From: Luteibacter sp.
GTDB taxonomy: Bacteria > Pseudomonadota > Gammaproteobacteria > Xanthomonadales > Rhodanobacteraceae
Assembly (NCBI RefSeq): GCF_009912395.1
Contig: NZ_WNDO01000002.1
Coordinates: forward strand, 124,001-188,000
Length of the DNA: 64,000 bases
Direction: 5' to 3'
A program made the translations under genes and the position numbers. How positions within the stretch are numbered: the stretch's first letter is position 1; each line of letters begins with the position of its first letter. A model generated the notes under the pieces. The model saw only the letters and a list, made by a program, of their open reading frames with translations, was not told where the DNA came from and searched no databases. Of the stretch, positions 33,591 to 43,051 are shown piece after piece.

Positions 33591-34613
33591 TCAGTCGTCG
33601 GGGTCGCCTGCGAGGACGCGCAATTCGTTGATGCCGCCAGGGGCGATGTCCTGGAGCAGGGCGAGGAAATCCCGGCCGATCAGGCGCTGGGCCCGGCGTA
33701 GCAGGATGGGAACGGGGCTGGAGGGTTCGTGCCGGGCGTAGTAGTCGCAGATGCGGTCGATGCATCGGGAGACATCCTGCGGGCTCTCGATGCGGCCGGC
33801 ATGGGCAGGATCGGAGGTGTCGCCGGGCAGGGCGTCGCCTGCCGAGGTTGCCGCGGGCTGGGGGCATCGTTGGGCCACCTGCTGGTCCAGGAAGCTTTTC
33901 AGCTCCCGGGCGTCCTGGAGCAGGGGCTGGAGGTCGGGTGCGGCCAGGCCCAGTTGCTCACCCACGGCCCAGGCGATGGCCTCGGCGTTGACCGCCGCTC
34001 GATCGGCGGCGTTCGCGGCGGCGATCAGGTCGGCCTCCTGGCAGTCCAGGCAGCAGGCCTCGATGTCGGCGAGGCTCGGCGCGGAGCCGCCCCCGGTCGC
34101 ATCGATCTTCATGCTGCCGTTCGCCACCCGCAGATCGCGTAGCGAGAACCGTCCCACGCGAGGGGACGAGACCACGGTGGCATGCCGGAAATAGCCGAGC
34201 GCGGCCTGTGGGTTGCACACGGCGGCGATGGCGTTCGCGCGGGCGGTGGGGTCGTTGTCGTCCTCGGGGTCGGGGCGCGGATGTACCTCGGCCCAGTAGT
34301 CCTGGAGCAGGCGCTGTAGCAGTTCCAGGCCGGCCGCCCAGCCGGACAGGCCCCCGGTTCGGGTCCAGGCGCAGATCAGTGGCACCACCACGCGGATGTC
34401 CTTGGAGCGTCCGAGCAGACGGGTCGCCTCCGCCGCGACCTTGTCCCAGTCGGGGTCCCGTGCCTCTTTCACGCTGTCGCCGACGACGCGCTCGGCCATC
34501 GGGGCGGCGTCGCGCTCCAGGTCGAGGAAGGCGGGGTCGTATTCCAGGTCCGGGCCGGCGGGGGTTTCTCCGTCCACCGGGGCCATCAAGGTATCGAGGT
34601 CGAAGTCGGTCAT
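33591..34613 (-). CDS. tssA: Type VI secretion protein TssA
   Basis: A 340-residue TssA. The ImpA-N domain starts near residue 10 (PVDGETPAGPDLEYDPAF) and continues with DPDWDKVAAEATRLLGRSKDIRVVVPLICAWTRTGGL. The C-terminal extension (after about 230) has SRCIDRICDYYARHEPSSPVP and RLIGRDFLALLQDIAPGGINEL, characteristic of short TssA proteins. TssA primes baseplate and sheath assembly and coordinates tail growth. It is the last gene of the long - strand locus, converging with the LytTR regulator. Confidence 0.93.
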   Translation of the reverse strand: MTDFDLDTLMAPVDGETPAGPDLEYDPAFLDLERDAAPMAERVVGDSVKEARDPDWDKVAAEATRLLGRSKDIRVVVPLICAWTRTGGLSGWAAGLELLQRLLQDYWAEVHPRPDPEDDNDPTARANAIAAVCNPQAALGYFRHATVVSSPRVGRFSLRDLRVANGSMKIDATGGGSAPSLADIEACCLDCQEADLIAAANAADRAAVNAEAIAWAVGEQLGLAAPDLQPLLQDARELKSFLDQQVAQRCPQPAATSAGDALPGDTSDPAHAGRIESPQDVSRCIDRICDYYARHEPSSPVPILLRRAQRLIGRDFLALLQDIAPGGINELRVLAGDPDD

Positions 34614-34646
34614 GCCATGTCTCTTGGAAGAAGGGGCGGGGCGTGG

Positions 34647-34952
34647 TCAGTCGCTGACGACCAGCGAAAGGACGGCCCACGCGCTGACTGCTAGCGTCAC
34701 CAGCAGGAGGGTCCAGGCGGCGATGTTTCGTAGCGCCGGGCGCTCGGGTGACGGGGGGCGGTCGATGACGAAGGGCGCCGTCGGCGCCGGACGGCGCAGG
34801 GTGATATCGAGCGTGGCATCCAGGCTCGCCCGCAGCCGGGCGAGGAGGTGTCGACGGTGGCGCCGGTAGTCGTCGAGTGTTGTCCGTCCGCTGCGCAGGT
34901 CGCCATCGAGCAGGCGCAGGGCGCGGTTGGTCCGCTGTTCCGCGCCGCTCAT
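34647..34952 (-). CDS. Small membrane protein of the T6SS locus
   Basis: A 101-residue protein whose ATG overlaps the kinase stop (ATGA). The N-terminal 45 residues are basic and helical (TTLDDYRRHRRHLLARLRASL) and a single membrane segment is at the C-terminus (AAWTLLLVTLAVSAWAVLSLVV, about 78-99), giving a tail-anchored topology. It lies between the kinase and tssA. No recognised family; it may be an accessory of the kinase pathway. Confidence 0.75.
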   Translation of the reverse strand: MSGAEQRTNRALRLLDGDLRSGRTTLDDYRRHRRHLLARLRASLDATLDITLRRPAPTAPFVIDRPPSPERPALRNIAAWTLLLVTLAVSAWAVLSLVVSD

Positions 34953-37450
34953 TTGAGCACCCTCACCAGGCGGAACCCCACGTCCGCCTGGGGCAAGCCA
35001 CGGTCGTCTTGCCGGGCGGCCGCACGGCAGAGGCTGGCGTCGCCCCCGCCGCCACGCACCGCGGTATGGGCCGCGTCGGTCACCCATTCGCCGTAGCGGC
35101 CCTCCGCGTCGGTCAGGCCCCAGGGATTGCGGACGCGACCGTGAGCCGCACTGCCCGGCGGGCGGCAGTCCGCGCCTTCGGCCACGGCGCGCTTCCATTC
35201 GGCGTCGGTGGGTAGCCGATAGCCGTATCCCGACATGCGCGACAACCAGCTGGCGTACATGCGCGCCTGCGCGAGGTACAGCTTCCGGGCGGGCTGGTTG
35301 GTGTCGCCGACAAGCGGCGTGCAGCCCTCGGTCGCGCCGCAATAGCGGTTGAAGGCCGCGGTGGAGACCAGCCCGCGCGTAATGGCGAAGGCGGCCATGC
35401 CATCGCCGGCCGGGACGACGACGGTCGCCGGTGCCTGCGCACCGTCGCTCAAGGTGTCCACGCAGGTGCGTCCGGTGCCGGCGATCTCGGCGGAATTGCA
35501 GGGGTCGGCACCGTGCGTCTTGGCCAGTCCGTGCCCTGAAGCTTCGCGAGGCCGTTGGCCGACCACGGCCGGTGGCGTGGCTTCGGTCGCCCGGGTCTGG
35601 AGTTGCGCCAGCAAGGCGTCGACGGAAGGCGCGTCCGGTCGTTTCGTGTCGCGGACATCCGCATCGAGCTGGCGCATCGCGCGCGGATCGCTGCGGCGCA
35701 GGGCGTCGTAGCGCTTCCGCAAGGTATCCACGGTGTCCTGGATGACGGTGTCGGTGCCGTCCAGCGCACGGGTGAGGGTCGCGACCATGTCGTAGCGCTC
35801 CGCCGCCGCGCGAACGTCGTTGCGGCGACCCGGCCATTTCATGGCCCGTCGGAGCATGTCGGTCGCGTCCTGCCAGCGGCCTTGGCGTGCCAGCGCGTGG
35901 GCGTTGTCGAGATAGGCGTCGGCGATCAGGCGCGGTCCCTCGTCGGTGGCGAATCCGTTGTCCGGTTGCGCCGACCTCAGCTTGTCGAGTGCGGGCTGGG
36001 CTTTGGCCGTGTCGCCCGCCGCTGCCGCCTGGCGGACCGTTTCGATCAGTGCGGCCACGTCGGTTGTCGCCGGCGGCGAGGCGGGCGCGGGTGCCGAACT
36101 GGCGACGGCGGGGACGCTCGCCGTCGGTTTGGGCCGCTCCTTGCGTTCGCGTTCGATCGTGGTCCGGCGTGCATCGAGGGTCGGCGAGAAAAGCTTCAGC
36201 CGGTCGCGCAGCGCGAAAATCCGGTCGATGCCCGCGTCGTCTTCGCCGCCGCTTGCCGGATGCTGGTAGGCGTCCAGTCGGGCGAGCAGGAAGCGCTCGA
36301 TGCGTTCGCCATGATCGAGGATGAAGCGTGCGCGCTCTTCGTCGTCGAGTCGGTCCAGCGCCTGCACCGCTTGGGTGTCTTCGTGCGGCGAGGCCGTGCT
36401 TTCGCTGGCGAAGGCCTGGACGGCCATCGTCATGCGTCGCTGGTGGAGTTGGTGGTGGATGGCCCAGGCGATGCCGATCGTCAGCAGCGCCACCGCGGCG
36501 GCCGCAAGGAAGCCGCCCCGGGCGTGGTCGCGCCAGCCGCGCGGGCGCATCGCTTCGATCAGGGCGGTCGCGCTCTTCGGTCGCCGTGAGCGATCGAACG
36601 CCACGCTGTCGCGCAGCGCCCGACGAGCACTCCGATGCAGTCCACGCACCCGCGGCGGACGCAGTCCATCGCGCATCGCGACCTCGGCGCTGGCCTTGCC
36701 GAACGGATGGGTGCCGGTCAGCAGTTCGAAGATGACGCAGCCCAGCGCATAAATGTCGTCGGATGGCATGGGAGGTTTGCCACCCGTGACATCGGGGCTG
36801 GCGTAGGCAGGCGTCATGGCGTTGAGCGTGCTCGCATCGAACACCGTCGGATCGTCCGCGTGCCCCTCGTGGCTCGACCGTCCCGCGCGGGCGATGCCGA
36901 AGTCGAAGACCTTGGCGATGCCCGCCGGGGTCACCATCACGTTGCCCGGCTTAAAGTCCGAGTGCACCACGCCGTTGTCGTGGGCATGCTGGAGACCGCG
37001 CGCCATGCCTTCGATGAGCGGCCATGCGCGCGCGAGCGACATGCCGCCGACGGTTTGCTCGCGGATGATCCGGCGCAGGTCGTTGCCGTCGATGTACTCC
37101 ATCGTCATGAAGACGATGTCGCCATGCCGATCGAAATCGTAGACGCGCACGATGTTGGGATGGGCGAGCTGCTGCGTGCGCCGCGCTTCGCGTTGCAGCG
37201 CCACGAGGGCGTCGGGATGCCGTCGGAATTCGTCGTTGAGCACCTTCACCGCCACGTAGGGATCGCGATCGCGTGCTTCCACCTTGCGCTCGTCGCGGGC
37301 GAGGTACACCACGCCCATGCCGCCACGGCCCAGTTCACGCTGCAGCAGGAAACGCTCGTTGAGGAGAAAGCCTTCGTTGGCGCGCTCCACCGTGGCCACG
37401 ACATCGCGGGCCAGCGGCTTGAAGACGGTGGCATCATCGTCCGGCGTCAT
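34949..37450 (-). CDS. ppkA: T6SS Ser/Thr kinase (PpkA-like) with FGE-sulfatase-like C-terminus
   Basis: From ATG 37450 (overlapping the phosphatase stop) this is 833 residues. The kinase domain has the P-loop GRGGMGVV (41-48), K69, HSDFKPGN (163-170, in place of the usual HRD-x-K) and DFG (183-185). One membrane segment follows (about 313-331). The periplasmic part is helical, and the last 190 residues are FGE/formylglycine-enzyme-like, with FNRYCGATEGC, RLPTDAEWKRAVAEG and GFRLVRVLK. In Pseudomonas H1-T6SS, PpkA phosphorylates the FHA protein and so starts secretion; the same circuit is inferred here since TagH, phosphatase and TagF are all present. Confidence 0.9.
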   Translation of the reverse strand: MTPDDDATVFKPLARDVVATVERANEGFLLNERFLLQRELGRGGMGVVYLARDERKVEARDRDPYVAVKVLNDEFRRHPDALVALQREARRTQQLAHPNIVRVYDFDRHGDIVFMTMEYIDGNDLRRIIREQTVGGMSLARAWPLIEGMARGLQHAHDNGVVHSDFKPGNVMVTPAGIAKVFDFGIARAGRSSHEGHADDPTVFDASTLNAMTPAYASPDVTGGKPPMPSDDIYALGCVIFELLTGTHPFGKASAEVAMRDGLRPPRVRGLHRSARRALRDSVAFDRSRRPKSATALIEAMRPRGWRDHARGGFLAAAAVALLTIGIAWAIHHQLHQRRMTMAVQAFASESTASPHEDTQAVQALDRLDDEERARFILDHGERIERFLLARLDAYQHPASGGEDDAGIDRIFALRDRLKLFSPTLDARRTTIERERKERPKPTASVPAVASSAPAPASPPATTDVAALIETVRQAAAAGDTAKAQPALDKLRSAQPDNGFATDEGPRLIADAYLDNAHALARQGRWQDATDMLRRAMKWPGRRNDVRAAAERYDMVATLTRALDGTDTVIQDTVDTLRKRYDALRRSDPRAMRQLDADVRDTKRPDAPSVDALLAQLQTRATEATPPAVVGQRPREASGHGLAKTHGADPCNSAEIAGTGRTCVDTLSDGAQAPATVVVPAGDGMAAFAITRGLVSTAAFNRYCGATEGCTPLVGDTNQPARKLYLAQARMYASWLSRMSGYGYRLPTDAEWKRAVAEGADCRPPGSAAHGRVRNPWGLTDAEGRYGEWVTDAAHTAVRGGGGDASLCRAAARQDDRGLPQADVGFRLVRVLK

Positions 37451-38130
37451 CGTTCCCACCCCACGATGACGGCGGAGATGTTGTCGCGCGCACTGCGCGA
37501 CAGTGCGGTGCCGAACACGTTGTCGAGCAACTGGTGCGGCTCGTCGTGGCGGCGGCAGGCCTCGTGGAGTTCGTCATCGCTCAGTTCCTTGTTGACGCCA
37601 TCCGAGCAAAGGATGAATCGCGTGCCGGGGCGGGGCACCATCACCACCCAATCCACGTGCACGTGGTCGTCGGCGCCGATGGCACGCGTCAGGGCGCCCG
37701 CGTCCGGTCCGTCACCGTCGCCGCGCACATGGTCGCGGGTGAGCCGGCGCAGGGCGCCGTCGTGGAAGGTATACGCATGGCTATCGCCCACCCAGCCGCA
37801 CAACGCGAAGTCGCGGTCGTAGACCAGCATCACCACCGTGGATGCAATGAGTTCCACGCTGCGCGATGCCGCTGCGGCGCGCAGGTCCGCATTGATCGTC
37901 TGCAAGGTATCTTCGATCGCTTCGATGAAGTCGTCGATATCGCCTTGCCTGTTCAGCGCGCCGAGGCGTTGCACGATGATGCCACTGGCGAAGTCACCGG
38001 CGGCATGGCCGCCCAATCCATCGGCGACCACCCACAGACCCAGGTCGTCACGGACCAGGATCGCGTCTTCGTTGCGCCGACGCACCTTGCCGGTATCGGT
38101 TTTTCCTGCGGAGCGGACAGAGGGTGTCAT
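37447..38130 (-). CDS. pppA: PP2C-family Ser/Thr phosphatase (PppA-like)
   Basis: A 227-residue PP2C starting at ATG 38130, overlapping the tagF stop. All metal-binding motifs are present: RRRNED (17-22), ADGLGGH (36-42), CGWVGDSHAY, LCSDGVNKEL and ARDNISAVIV. It should remove phosphate from the FHA protein and reverse kinase activation, as PppA does in Pseudomonas. A frame extends much further upstream but that part belongs to the tagF gene in another phase. Its stop overlaps the kinase ATG. Confidence 0.92.
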   Translation of the reverse strand: MTPSVRSAGKTDTGKVRRRNEDAILVRDDLGLWVVADGLGGHAAGDFASGIIVQRLGALNRQGDIDDFIEAIEDTLQTINADLRAAAASRSVELIASTVVMLVYDRDFALCGWVGDSHAYTFHDGALRRLTRDHVRGDGDGPDAGALTRAIGADDHVHVDWVVMVPRPGTRFILCSDGVNKELSDDELHEACRRHDEPHQLLDNVFGTALSRSARDNISAVIVGWER

Positions 38131-39503
38131 AGGGGGATGTCGATCACGCCGATGGGCCAGGTGGTGGCGTCCGAACGCAGGCCCGCGACGCTTGCCAGTC
38201 GGCGACGCGCGCCTTCCGCATCCGCGTGGCCGAGGGCATCGCTGAACCATGCGTCGGGCAGGGCGCAGAGCGCGCGCGTCGCGACGAGCATGAGGCGGTC
38301 GCCCGGCGCCAGTGCGCACACGGCCTCGTCAACGTGCGGCACCGCCGCGCCGCCCAGCCCCGGGCGTATGGAGCCGGCGGGACCGAACAGCAGATCGTCC
38401 AGGCCACCATCGCTACGCGCCGGGGCGTTGGCGAACACGGCGCGCAGCTGCCCCCGTCGCCAGTGCCATGCGGCGGCGGCGCCGATCCGTAGCAGTCGTG
38501 CCTGTCCGTCGCTCCATTGGGCGGCCACCACGGCGCCATCCACGGCCAGCGGTTGGGCGAGGTGATCGCCGCGCTGGCGCAGCATGGTGTGCAACGCGAG
38601 CAGGCCGCCGCGAAGCGCGTCGATGACACCCGCATGCATGCGCGCCGCCGACCGGATGGCGTGCGCCGCTCGACCGGCACCGTCGTCCGCGCACACCACG
38701 GTCATGCGACGTTCGTCGATGCGCAGGACGGGAGCATCGATGTCCGCAAGGGGAAGGTCTTCGCCGGGGTCGTCGATGCGTGGGAGAGGGGATGGGTGCG
38801 TCTTGCGCGTTGACGGTGCGGCATGGGCCGACTCCAGCAACACGTCGTAATCGTGAGGCAGGCCTCGCGTCGCGAGCAGGGTGGGCGTTGTCGTAGGGTC
38901 GGCGGTCCACCACAGACACCAGCCTCCGGGGCGTGCCTCCAGCCGGCGCCAGGCGTCGTGCAGGGTCGCTTCGTGCGCGGTGGACGATGGCAGCGGAAGG
39001 CGCCAATGGCTGGCGTGGCCCGGCAGGTGGTCGAGAGGGGACGTGGCGTCGAGCGGCGAGAAATCGGGTAGTCGGGTGATCGCTTCGGCGAGCGCATCCG
39101 CGTCGAACGTGTGATCGGTTTGCGCGTGACGATGCAGCGCGGTCACCGCATCGAACCAGCGCCCACCGCGTAACAGTTGGCGCACGCTGGAAGGATCGAC
39201 ACGCCACGGCGTCGCCATCACCATCGGGAATCCGCGTCCCACGCGATCGTTCGATGGGCCCATCACGCCCGTCCAGGCCTGGCCGCCGCACATTCCGGGC
39301 GGCAGTAGGAAACGCCAGGTCGGGGACGTGCGCCACGCGTCGTTCCAGCGTTGGCCGAAGCGCCGACGAGAGGTATCGACGGCCTGCTGGAAATGCGGGT
39401 CCCAGGCCTGCAGGAATTCGGGTGGCAGTCCACGGCGGACGAAGTCGCCCACCGCAGGCAGTTTGCCGAAGAAGCCGAGACGTGTCGGAAGGGAGGCGAT
39501 CAT
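38127..39503 (-). CDS. tagF: TagF fused to a degenerate PP2C-like domain
   Basis: From ATG 39503 the protein has 458 residues. The N-terminal TagF/ImpM domain (about 1-150) starts LGFFGKLPAVGDFVRRGLP and contains GVMGPSNDRVGRGFP. The middle (150-260) is a linker-like region. Residues about 262-458 follow the PP2C order but without catalytic residues: CADDGAG for the ADG-x-GG motif, IGAAAAWHW where GDSRAY is expected, and LMLVATRAL where SDG is expected. TagF represses T6SS activity post-translationally, and Agrobacterium has a TagF-PppA fusion. Here a separate intact PP2C follows, suggesting the fused copy is non-catalytic. Confidence 0.85.
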   Translation of the reverse strand: MIASLPTRLGFFGKLPAVGDFVRRGLPPEFLQAWDPHFQQAVDTSRRRFGQRWNDAWRTSPTWRFLLPPGMCGGQAWTGVMGPSNDRVGRGFPMVMATPWRVDPSSVRQLLRGGRWFDAVTALHRHAQTDHTFDADALAEAITRLPDFSPLDATSPLDHLPGHASHWRLPLPSSTAHEATLHDAWRRLEARPGGWCLWWTADPTTTPTLLATRGLPHDYDVLLESAHAAPSTRKTHPSPLPRIDDPGEDLPLADIDAPVLRIDERRMTVVCADDGAGRAAHAIRSAARMHAGVIDALRGGLLALHTMLRQRGDHLAQPLAVDGAVVAAQWSDGQARLLRIGAAAAWHWRRGQLRAVFANAPARSDGGLDDLLFGPAGSIRPGLGGAAVPHVDEAVCALAPGDRLMLVATRALCALPDAWFSDALGHADAEGARRRLASVAGLRSDATTWPIGVIDIPL

Positions 39504-42500
39504 GCAGGGCACCGGAAGCGGCGAACGCGGGTGTCTGCGAACGGATGTCGCAGGTTCGCTGGCTGGATGGTCACAGGCACCACGTGCCCACCCACCCGGA
39601 AACGGGCGACGATCCGCAGGTCGCCCTGGGCTTGCAGGTTCGCCGCGTCGAGCGCATGGAACCACGCCCAGTCGCCCTGGTAGTCCACGTCCGGCAACGT
39701 GTTGCCCGAGGCGTCCTGCGCGGAAAGGGTCACTTGTCCGGGCTTGGGGCCGGGCCACTTCATCGCCACGGTGTCTTCGCCGGGCGATTCCAGGCGCTGT
39801 CCGTCGACGACGAGCGTGAACTTGCCCAGCTCGGCGGGGAGAGGGCCGACGTGCAGCGTGAAATCCACCTCGGGCTGCGGGCCGTTACGAAAGTAAGCCT
39901 GGCGGATGTCGTCCGCGAGTTGGGCTTGCGCAGGAAGACCGGGCGGGCCGCCGACGGCCGTCTTCTTCCATCGCCAGGTGCCGCCCCCAGTATCGATAAG
40001 CGATGCGAGCTTCTGCTTGAAGAACGTATCGAAGCGTCCGCCATTGCCGAACAGCTCGGCGAAGTTCTGCACGGGAATGTCCGAACTGCCGTCGGGGCGG
40101 AACGGATAGCGGCCGTCGACCAGTCGCGTGCAGTCGTTGCCGGCGGCCTGGCGGAAGGCATCGCCGAGCGCGCCCCGCACGCCGCTGGCCACCAGCGCTT
40201 CGCTACGGCCGGTCAGGTTCGACAACATGCCGCCGACTTGCGGCGGTAACTGGCCGGCCTCCTGGCGTGCGCCGAGCAGCACGGGGTCGGCTTGCGCGGA
40301 GGCGTCGTCGAAGCTGTCCATGGTGAGCAGGTGCTTGCCCAGCTGATCGAGGACGCCGATCGTGCGATCGATGGGCGCGTTGCCGGCGGCGCCCGAGGTG
40401 AGCTGGTTCAGGCCCGCGAAATGCGCTTCGATCATGGCGCCAGGACGTTCCTCGACGGCGGGAGCACTCCCGGGTTTGCCGCCTTCGCCCGGCATCGTGG
40501 CACCCGCGCTGTGCAGTTCGCGAAGCAGGTAGCTGCGCGAGAGGACGCGATCGGAGGCGATTCGCTTGCCGACGCCCACGGCCTTTTCGCCATTCGCCGA
40601 GTGGGGTTCCGTACTGCCGGGTGGTCCGCGCATCAGGTCGCTGGTGTTGTCGCGTACGAGTTCCAGCAGCGCCTTCAATGGCGAGCTCGGACCGGACAGC
40701 CGGGCCGCCGCGGCGCTGGCGTCCTGGATCGTGGTGACCGGCTGCACTTCCAGGTCGGCGAGCAGGTCGTCCCAGGCCTTGATGTAGTCGCGCTGGTATA
40801 GCGCCATCACGTCCTGGGCGATGCGCGAGCGCGCGAGCGGGTCGATCCGGTGCGATCCGAACACCCAGTCTTCCTTGACGAAGCGGTCCACGGATTCGTC
40901 GATACCGTGCGCGGCTTCCTCGGCGAACAGGGGGCGCGTGAACAGTGCGGGCAAGGGGGTGGACAGTGGCACCCCGCTGCGGCGGCGGAACACGTTGCCC
41001 AGCAGACCGAGCGACTGGTCCAGCCGCAGGGGCGGCGCACCGGAGCCTTCGGCGCGTAGCTTCACGCTGTCGTAGACGAGCACCGACGCGTCGGCCGTCT
41101 GCAACGTGGCGCGGGCCTGCGCCACGAGTCCGTCGTCGATCGGCAATGCGCGCGGCTTGACCGGCGCTTCCAGCAGGGCCGTGAAATGGGTGTCCAGCGC
41201 TTTCTGCACTTCCGGGTCGGAGGGAAAGATCCGTCGCCATTCGATGCGGGCCAGCGCGGCCAGCTCGGCGGGTACCAGGTGTGCCGGTTCGCCCAGCATC
41301 AGGTAACCCTTGAGATAGTCGTAGACCTCTTGCGGCTGGCGAGCGCTGGCGGCCAGGCCATCACGGAAGCGCACGCCCGCGGCGGGTAGCAGGGTCGCGC
41401 CGAGTTCACGACGGTAGGCATCCTGGATGTCCGCCGCCATGGACGCGCCCCGGTAGAGCCCGAAGCGCATCGTCCAAGGCACGTCGCCTTCGTAGCGTAT
41501 CGCGGTGTCATGGGCCGCGCTGAGGATTTCCAGTCGTTGCAGGCTGCGCGCCAGGTAGATCTTCAGAGACGCGGCATGCAACAGGTCTTCCGTATCCGGC
41601 GGAAAATCCGCGAGCGCCGTGCGCACATCCGCGATATGCGCGCTGTTGCGTCGATAGCTGGTGGCGAGGCCGATCAGGCCGAGCGCCACCACGCTGGTGA
41701 TGCCGATGGCGAGGGCCGCGCGCAGAATCAGCGATCGTCGTTCGCTGGCCGGGTCGGCACCGGCGAAACCGGATTCGCGCAGCACCACCTCCCTGATCAG
41801 GCGTTCAACGAAAAAGCTTCGCTGGGGCGCGGCGGGTGTAGGGACGCGGGCGGCGTCGACGCCGAAGGTCCGCGCCACGGCGCCGAGCATGCGATCGATG
41901 GGCGTACCTTCCTGCACGCCGGAGGTGAAGTACACGCCGCGCAGCAACGGCGTGGCGCCGTACTGGTGGCGGTTGAACAGGCTGCCGACGAACGCGGTCG
42001 CCAGACCGCGCAGCGCGCCCATTTCCTGGGGGAACGACAACAGCGCGGCGCGACGGCGATCGTTGCGTTCGGCGTGCAGGCGTTCCATGATGCGCGTGTC
42101 CAGGCGTGCGAGCAGGAGCTCGAATTCCTCGTCGAAGTGCGCCGCCGCGCTGCCGTCGACCGTACGTGCCACGGGGAAAGTCATGCCCCATACCTGGCTG
42201 CGCAGTTCCGGCCCCAGGTCGTCGAAAAACTCGGAAAAGCCGGCGACGAGGTCGCACTTGGTCAGCACGACATAGACCGGCACGCGCATCTTCAGACGCT
42301 CGTCCAGTTCGTCCAGTCGGCGACGGATGGCGCGCACGTGCGAGAGCCGCGTCGTCTCGTCCAGCGTCAGCAGGTCCGGCACGCTCATGCTGACGATCAC
42401 GCCGTTCAACGGTCGCCGCCGTCGATAGCGGCGCAGCAAGCGGAGAAAGTCGCCCCAGCCGGCGGCGTCGGTGCTCGCCTCCGAATCCTGTGTGGTGTAG

Positions 42501-43051
42501 CGCCCGGCGGTATCGAGGAAGACGGCCTCGTCGGCGAACCACCAGTCGCAGTGGCGCGTGCCTCCGATGCCTCGGACTGGGCGCTTGCCGTTGCTCGACG
42601 ACAGAGGGAAATCGAGTCCGGAGTTTTGCAGCAACGTGGTTTTGCCCGAACCCGGTGGTCCGATCACGGCATACCAGGGCAGCGCATGCAGGTTGCGACC
42701 GCCCTTGCGCGTCTTGCGCAGCGTATCTACGGCCTCGCGAAACAATGCCTGCAGTTGCGCGCCCTCTGCTGCCGCGGCCTGGTCGGCCGCGTTCGGTGCG
42801 TCCTGCTTCGCCAGCGCTTCGGTCAATCCGCGCGTGCGTCGGCGCGCACGCCATTGCGCTACGACCAGGCAGGTGAGCCAGACGACGAGCAGGAAGAGGA
42901 TGGTGGCCACGCGCGCGACGACGCTGGTCAACGGTTGCTTCGCGCCGAGACCGAGATAGGGACCGCCCCACCAGACGAGTACGCCTAGGAGCGCCACGCC
43001 GATCAGGGACATGCCCCATGCGGAGGCGAGCCATGCGAACCGGGCCCTCAC
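39500..43051 (-). CDS. tssM: Type VI secretion membrane protein TssM (IcmF)
   Basis: A 1,183-residue TssM starting at GTG 43051, overlapping the tssL stop. Two membrane helices are at about 13-29 and 46-66. A cytoplasmic GTPase-like domain has Walker A GPPGSGKT (131-138) and VYVVLTKCDLVAGF. A third membrane helix lies near 450-468 (AALAIGITSVVALGLIGLAT). The large periplasmic part ends in a beta-domain (LHVGPLPAELGKFTLVVDGQ) that in other systems contacts TssJ. It forms the trans-envelope complex with TssL. No tssJ is encoded here. Confidence 0.95.
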   Translation of the reverse strand: MRARFAWLASAWGMSLIGVALLGVLVWWGGPYLGLGAKQPLTSVVARVATILFLLVVWLTCLVVAQWRARRRTRGLTEALAKQDAPNAADQAAAAEGAQLQALFREAVDTLRKTRKGGRNLHALPWYAVIGPPGSGKTTLLQNSGLDFPLSSSNGKRPVRGIGGTRHCDWWFADEAVFLDTAGRYTTQDSEASTDAAGWGDFLRLLRRYRRRRPLNGVIVSMSVPDLLTLDETTRLSHVRAIRRRLDELDERLKMRVPVYVVLTKCDLVAGFSEFFDDLGPELRSQVWGMTFPVARTVDGSAAAHFDEEFELLLARLDTRIMERLHAERNDRRRAALLSFPQEMGALRGLATAFVGSLFNRHQYGATPLLRGVYFTSGVQEGTPIDRMLGAVARTFGVDAARVPTPAAPQRSFFVERLIREVVLRESGFAGADPASERRSLILRAALAIGITSVVALGLIGLATSYRRNSAHIADVRTALADFPPDTEDLLHAASLKIYLARSLQRLEILSAAHDTAIRYEGDVPWTMRFGLYRGASMAADIQDAYRRELGATLLPAAGVRFRDGLAASARQPQEVYDYLKGYLMLGEPAHLVPAELAALARIEWRRIFPSDPEVQKALDTHFTALLEAPVKPRALPIDDGLVAQARATLQTADASVLVYDSVKLRAEGSGAPPLRLDQSLGLLGNVFRRRSGVPLSTPLPALFTRPLFAEEAAHGIDESVDRFVKEDWVFGSHRIDPLARSRIAQDVMALYQRDYIKAWDDLLADLEVQPVTTIQDASAAAARLSGPSSPLKALLELVRDNTSDLMRGPPGSTEPHSANGEKAVGVGKRIASDRVLSRSYLLRELHSAGATMPGEGGKPGSAPAVEERPGAMIEAHFAGLNQLTSGAAGNAPIDRTIGVLDQLGKHLLTMDSFDDASAQADPVLLGARQEAGQLPPQVGGMLSNLTGRSEALVASGVRGALGDAFRQAAGNDCTRLVDGRYPFRPDGSSDIPVQNFAELFGNGGRFDTFFKQKLASLIDTGGGTWRWKKTAVGGPPGLPAQAQLADDIRQAYFRNGPQPEVDFTLHVGPLPAELGKFTLVVDGQRLESPGEDTVAMKWPGPKPGQVTLSAQDASGNTLPDVDYQGDWAWFHALDAANLQAQGDLRIVARFRVGGHVVPVTIQPANLRHPFADTRVRRFRCPA

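Noticed and set aside
37447..38319. Longer phosphatase with 63 extra N-terminal residues
   Set aside because: The extension lies in the tagF coding region in another phase and is Arg-rich without PP2C features; ATG 38130 overlaps the tagF stop as its neighbours do.
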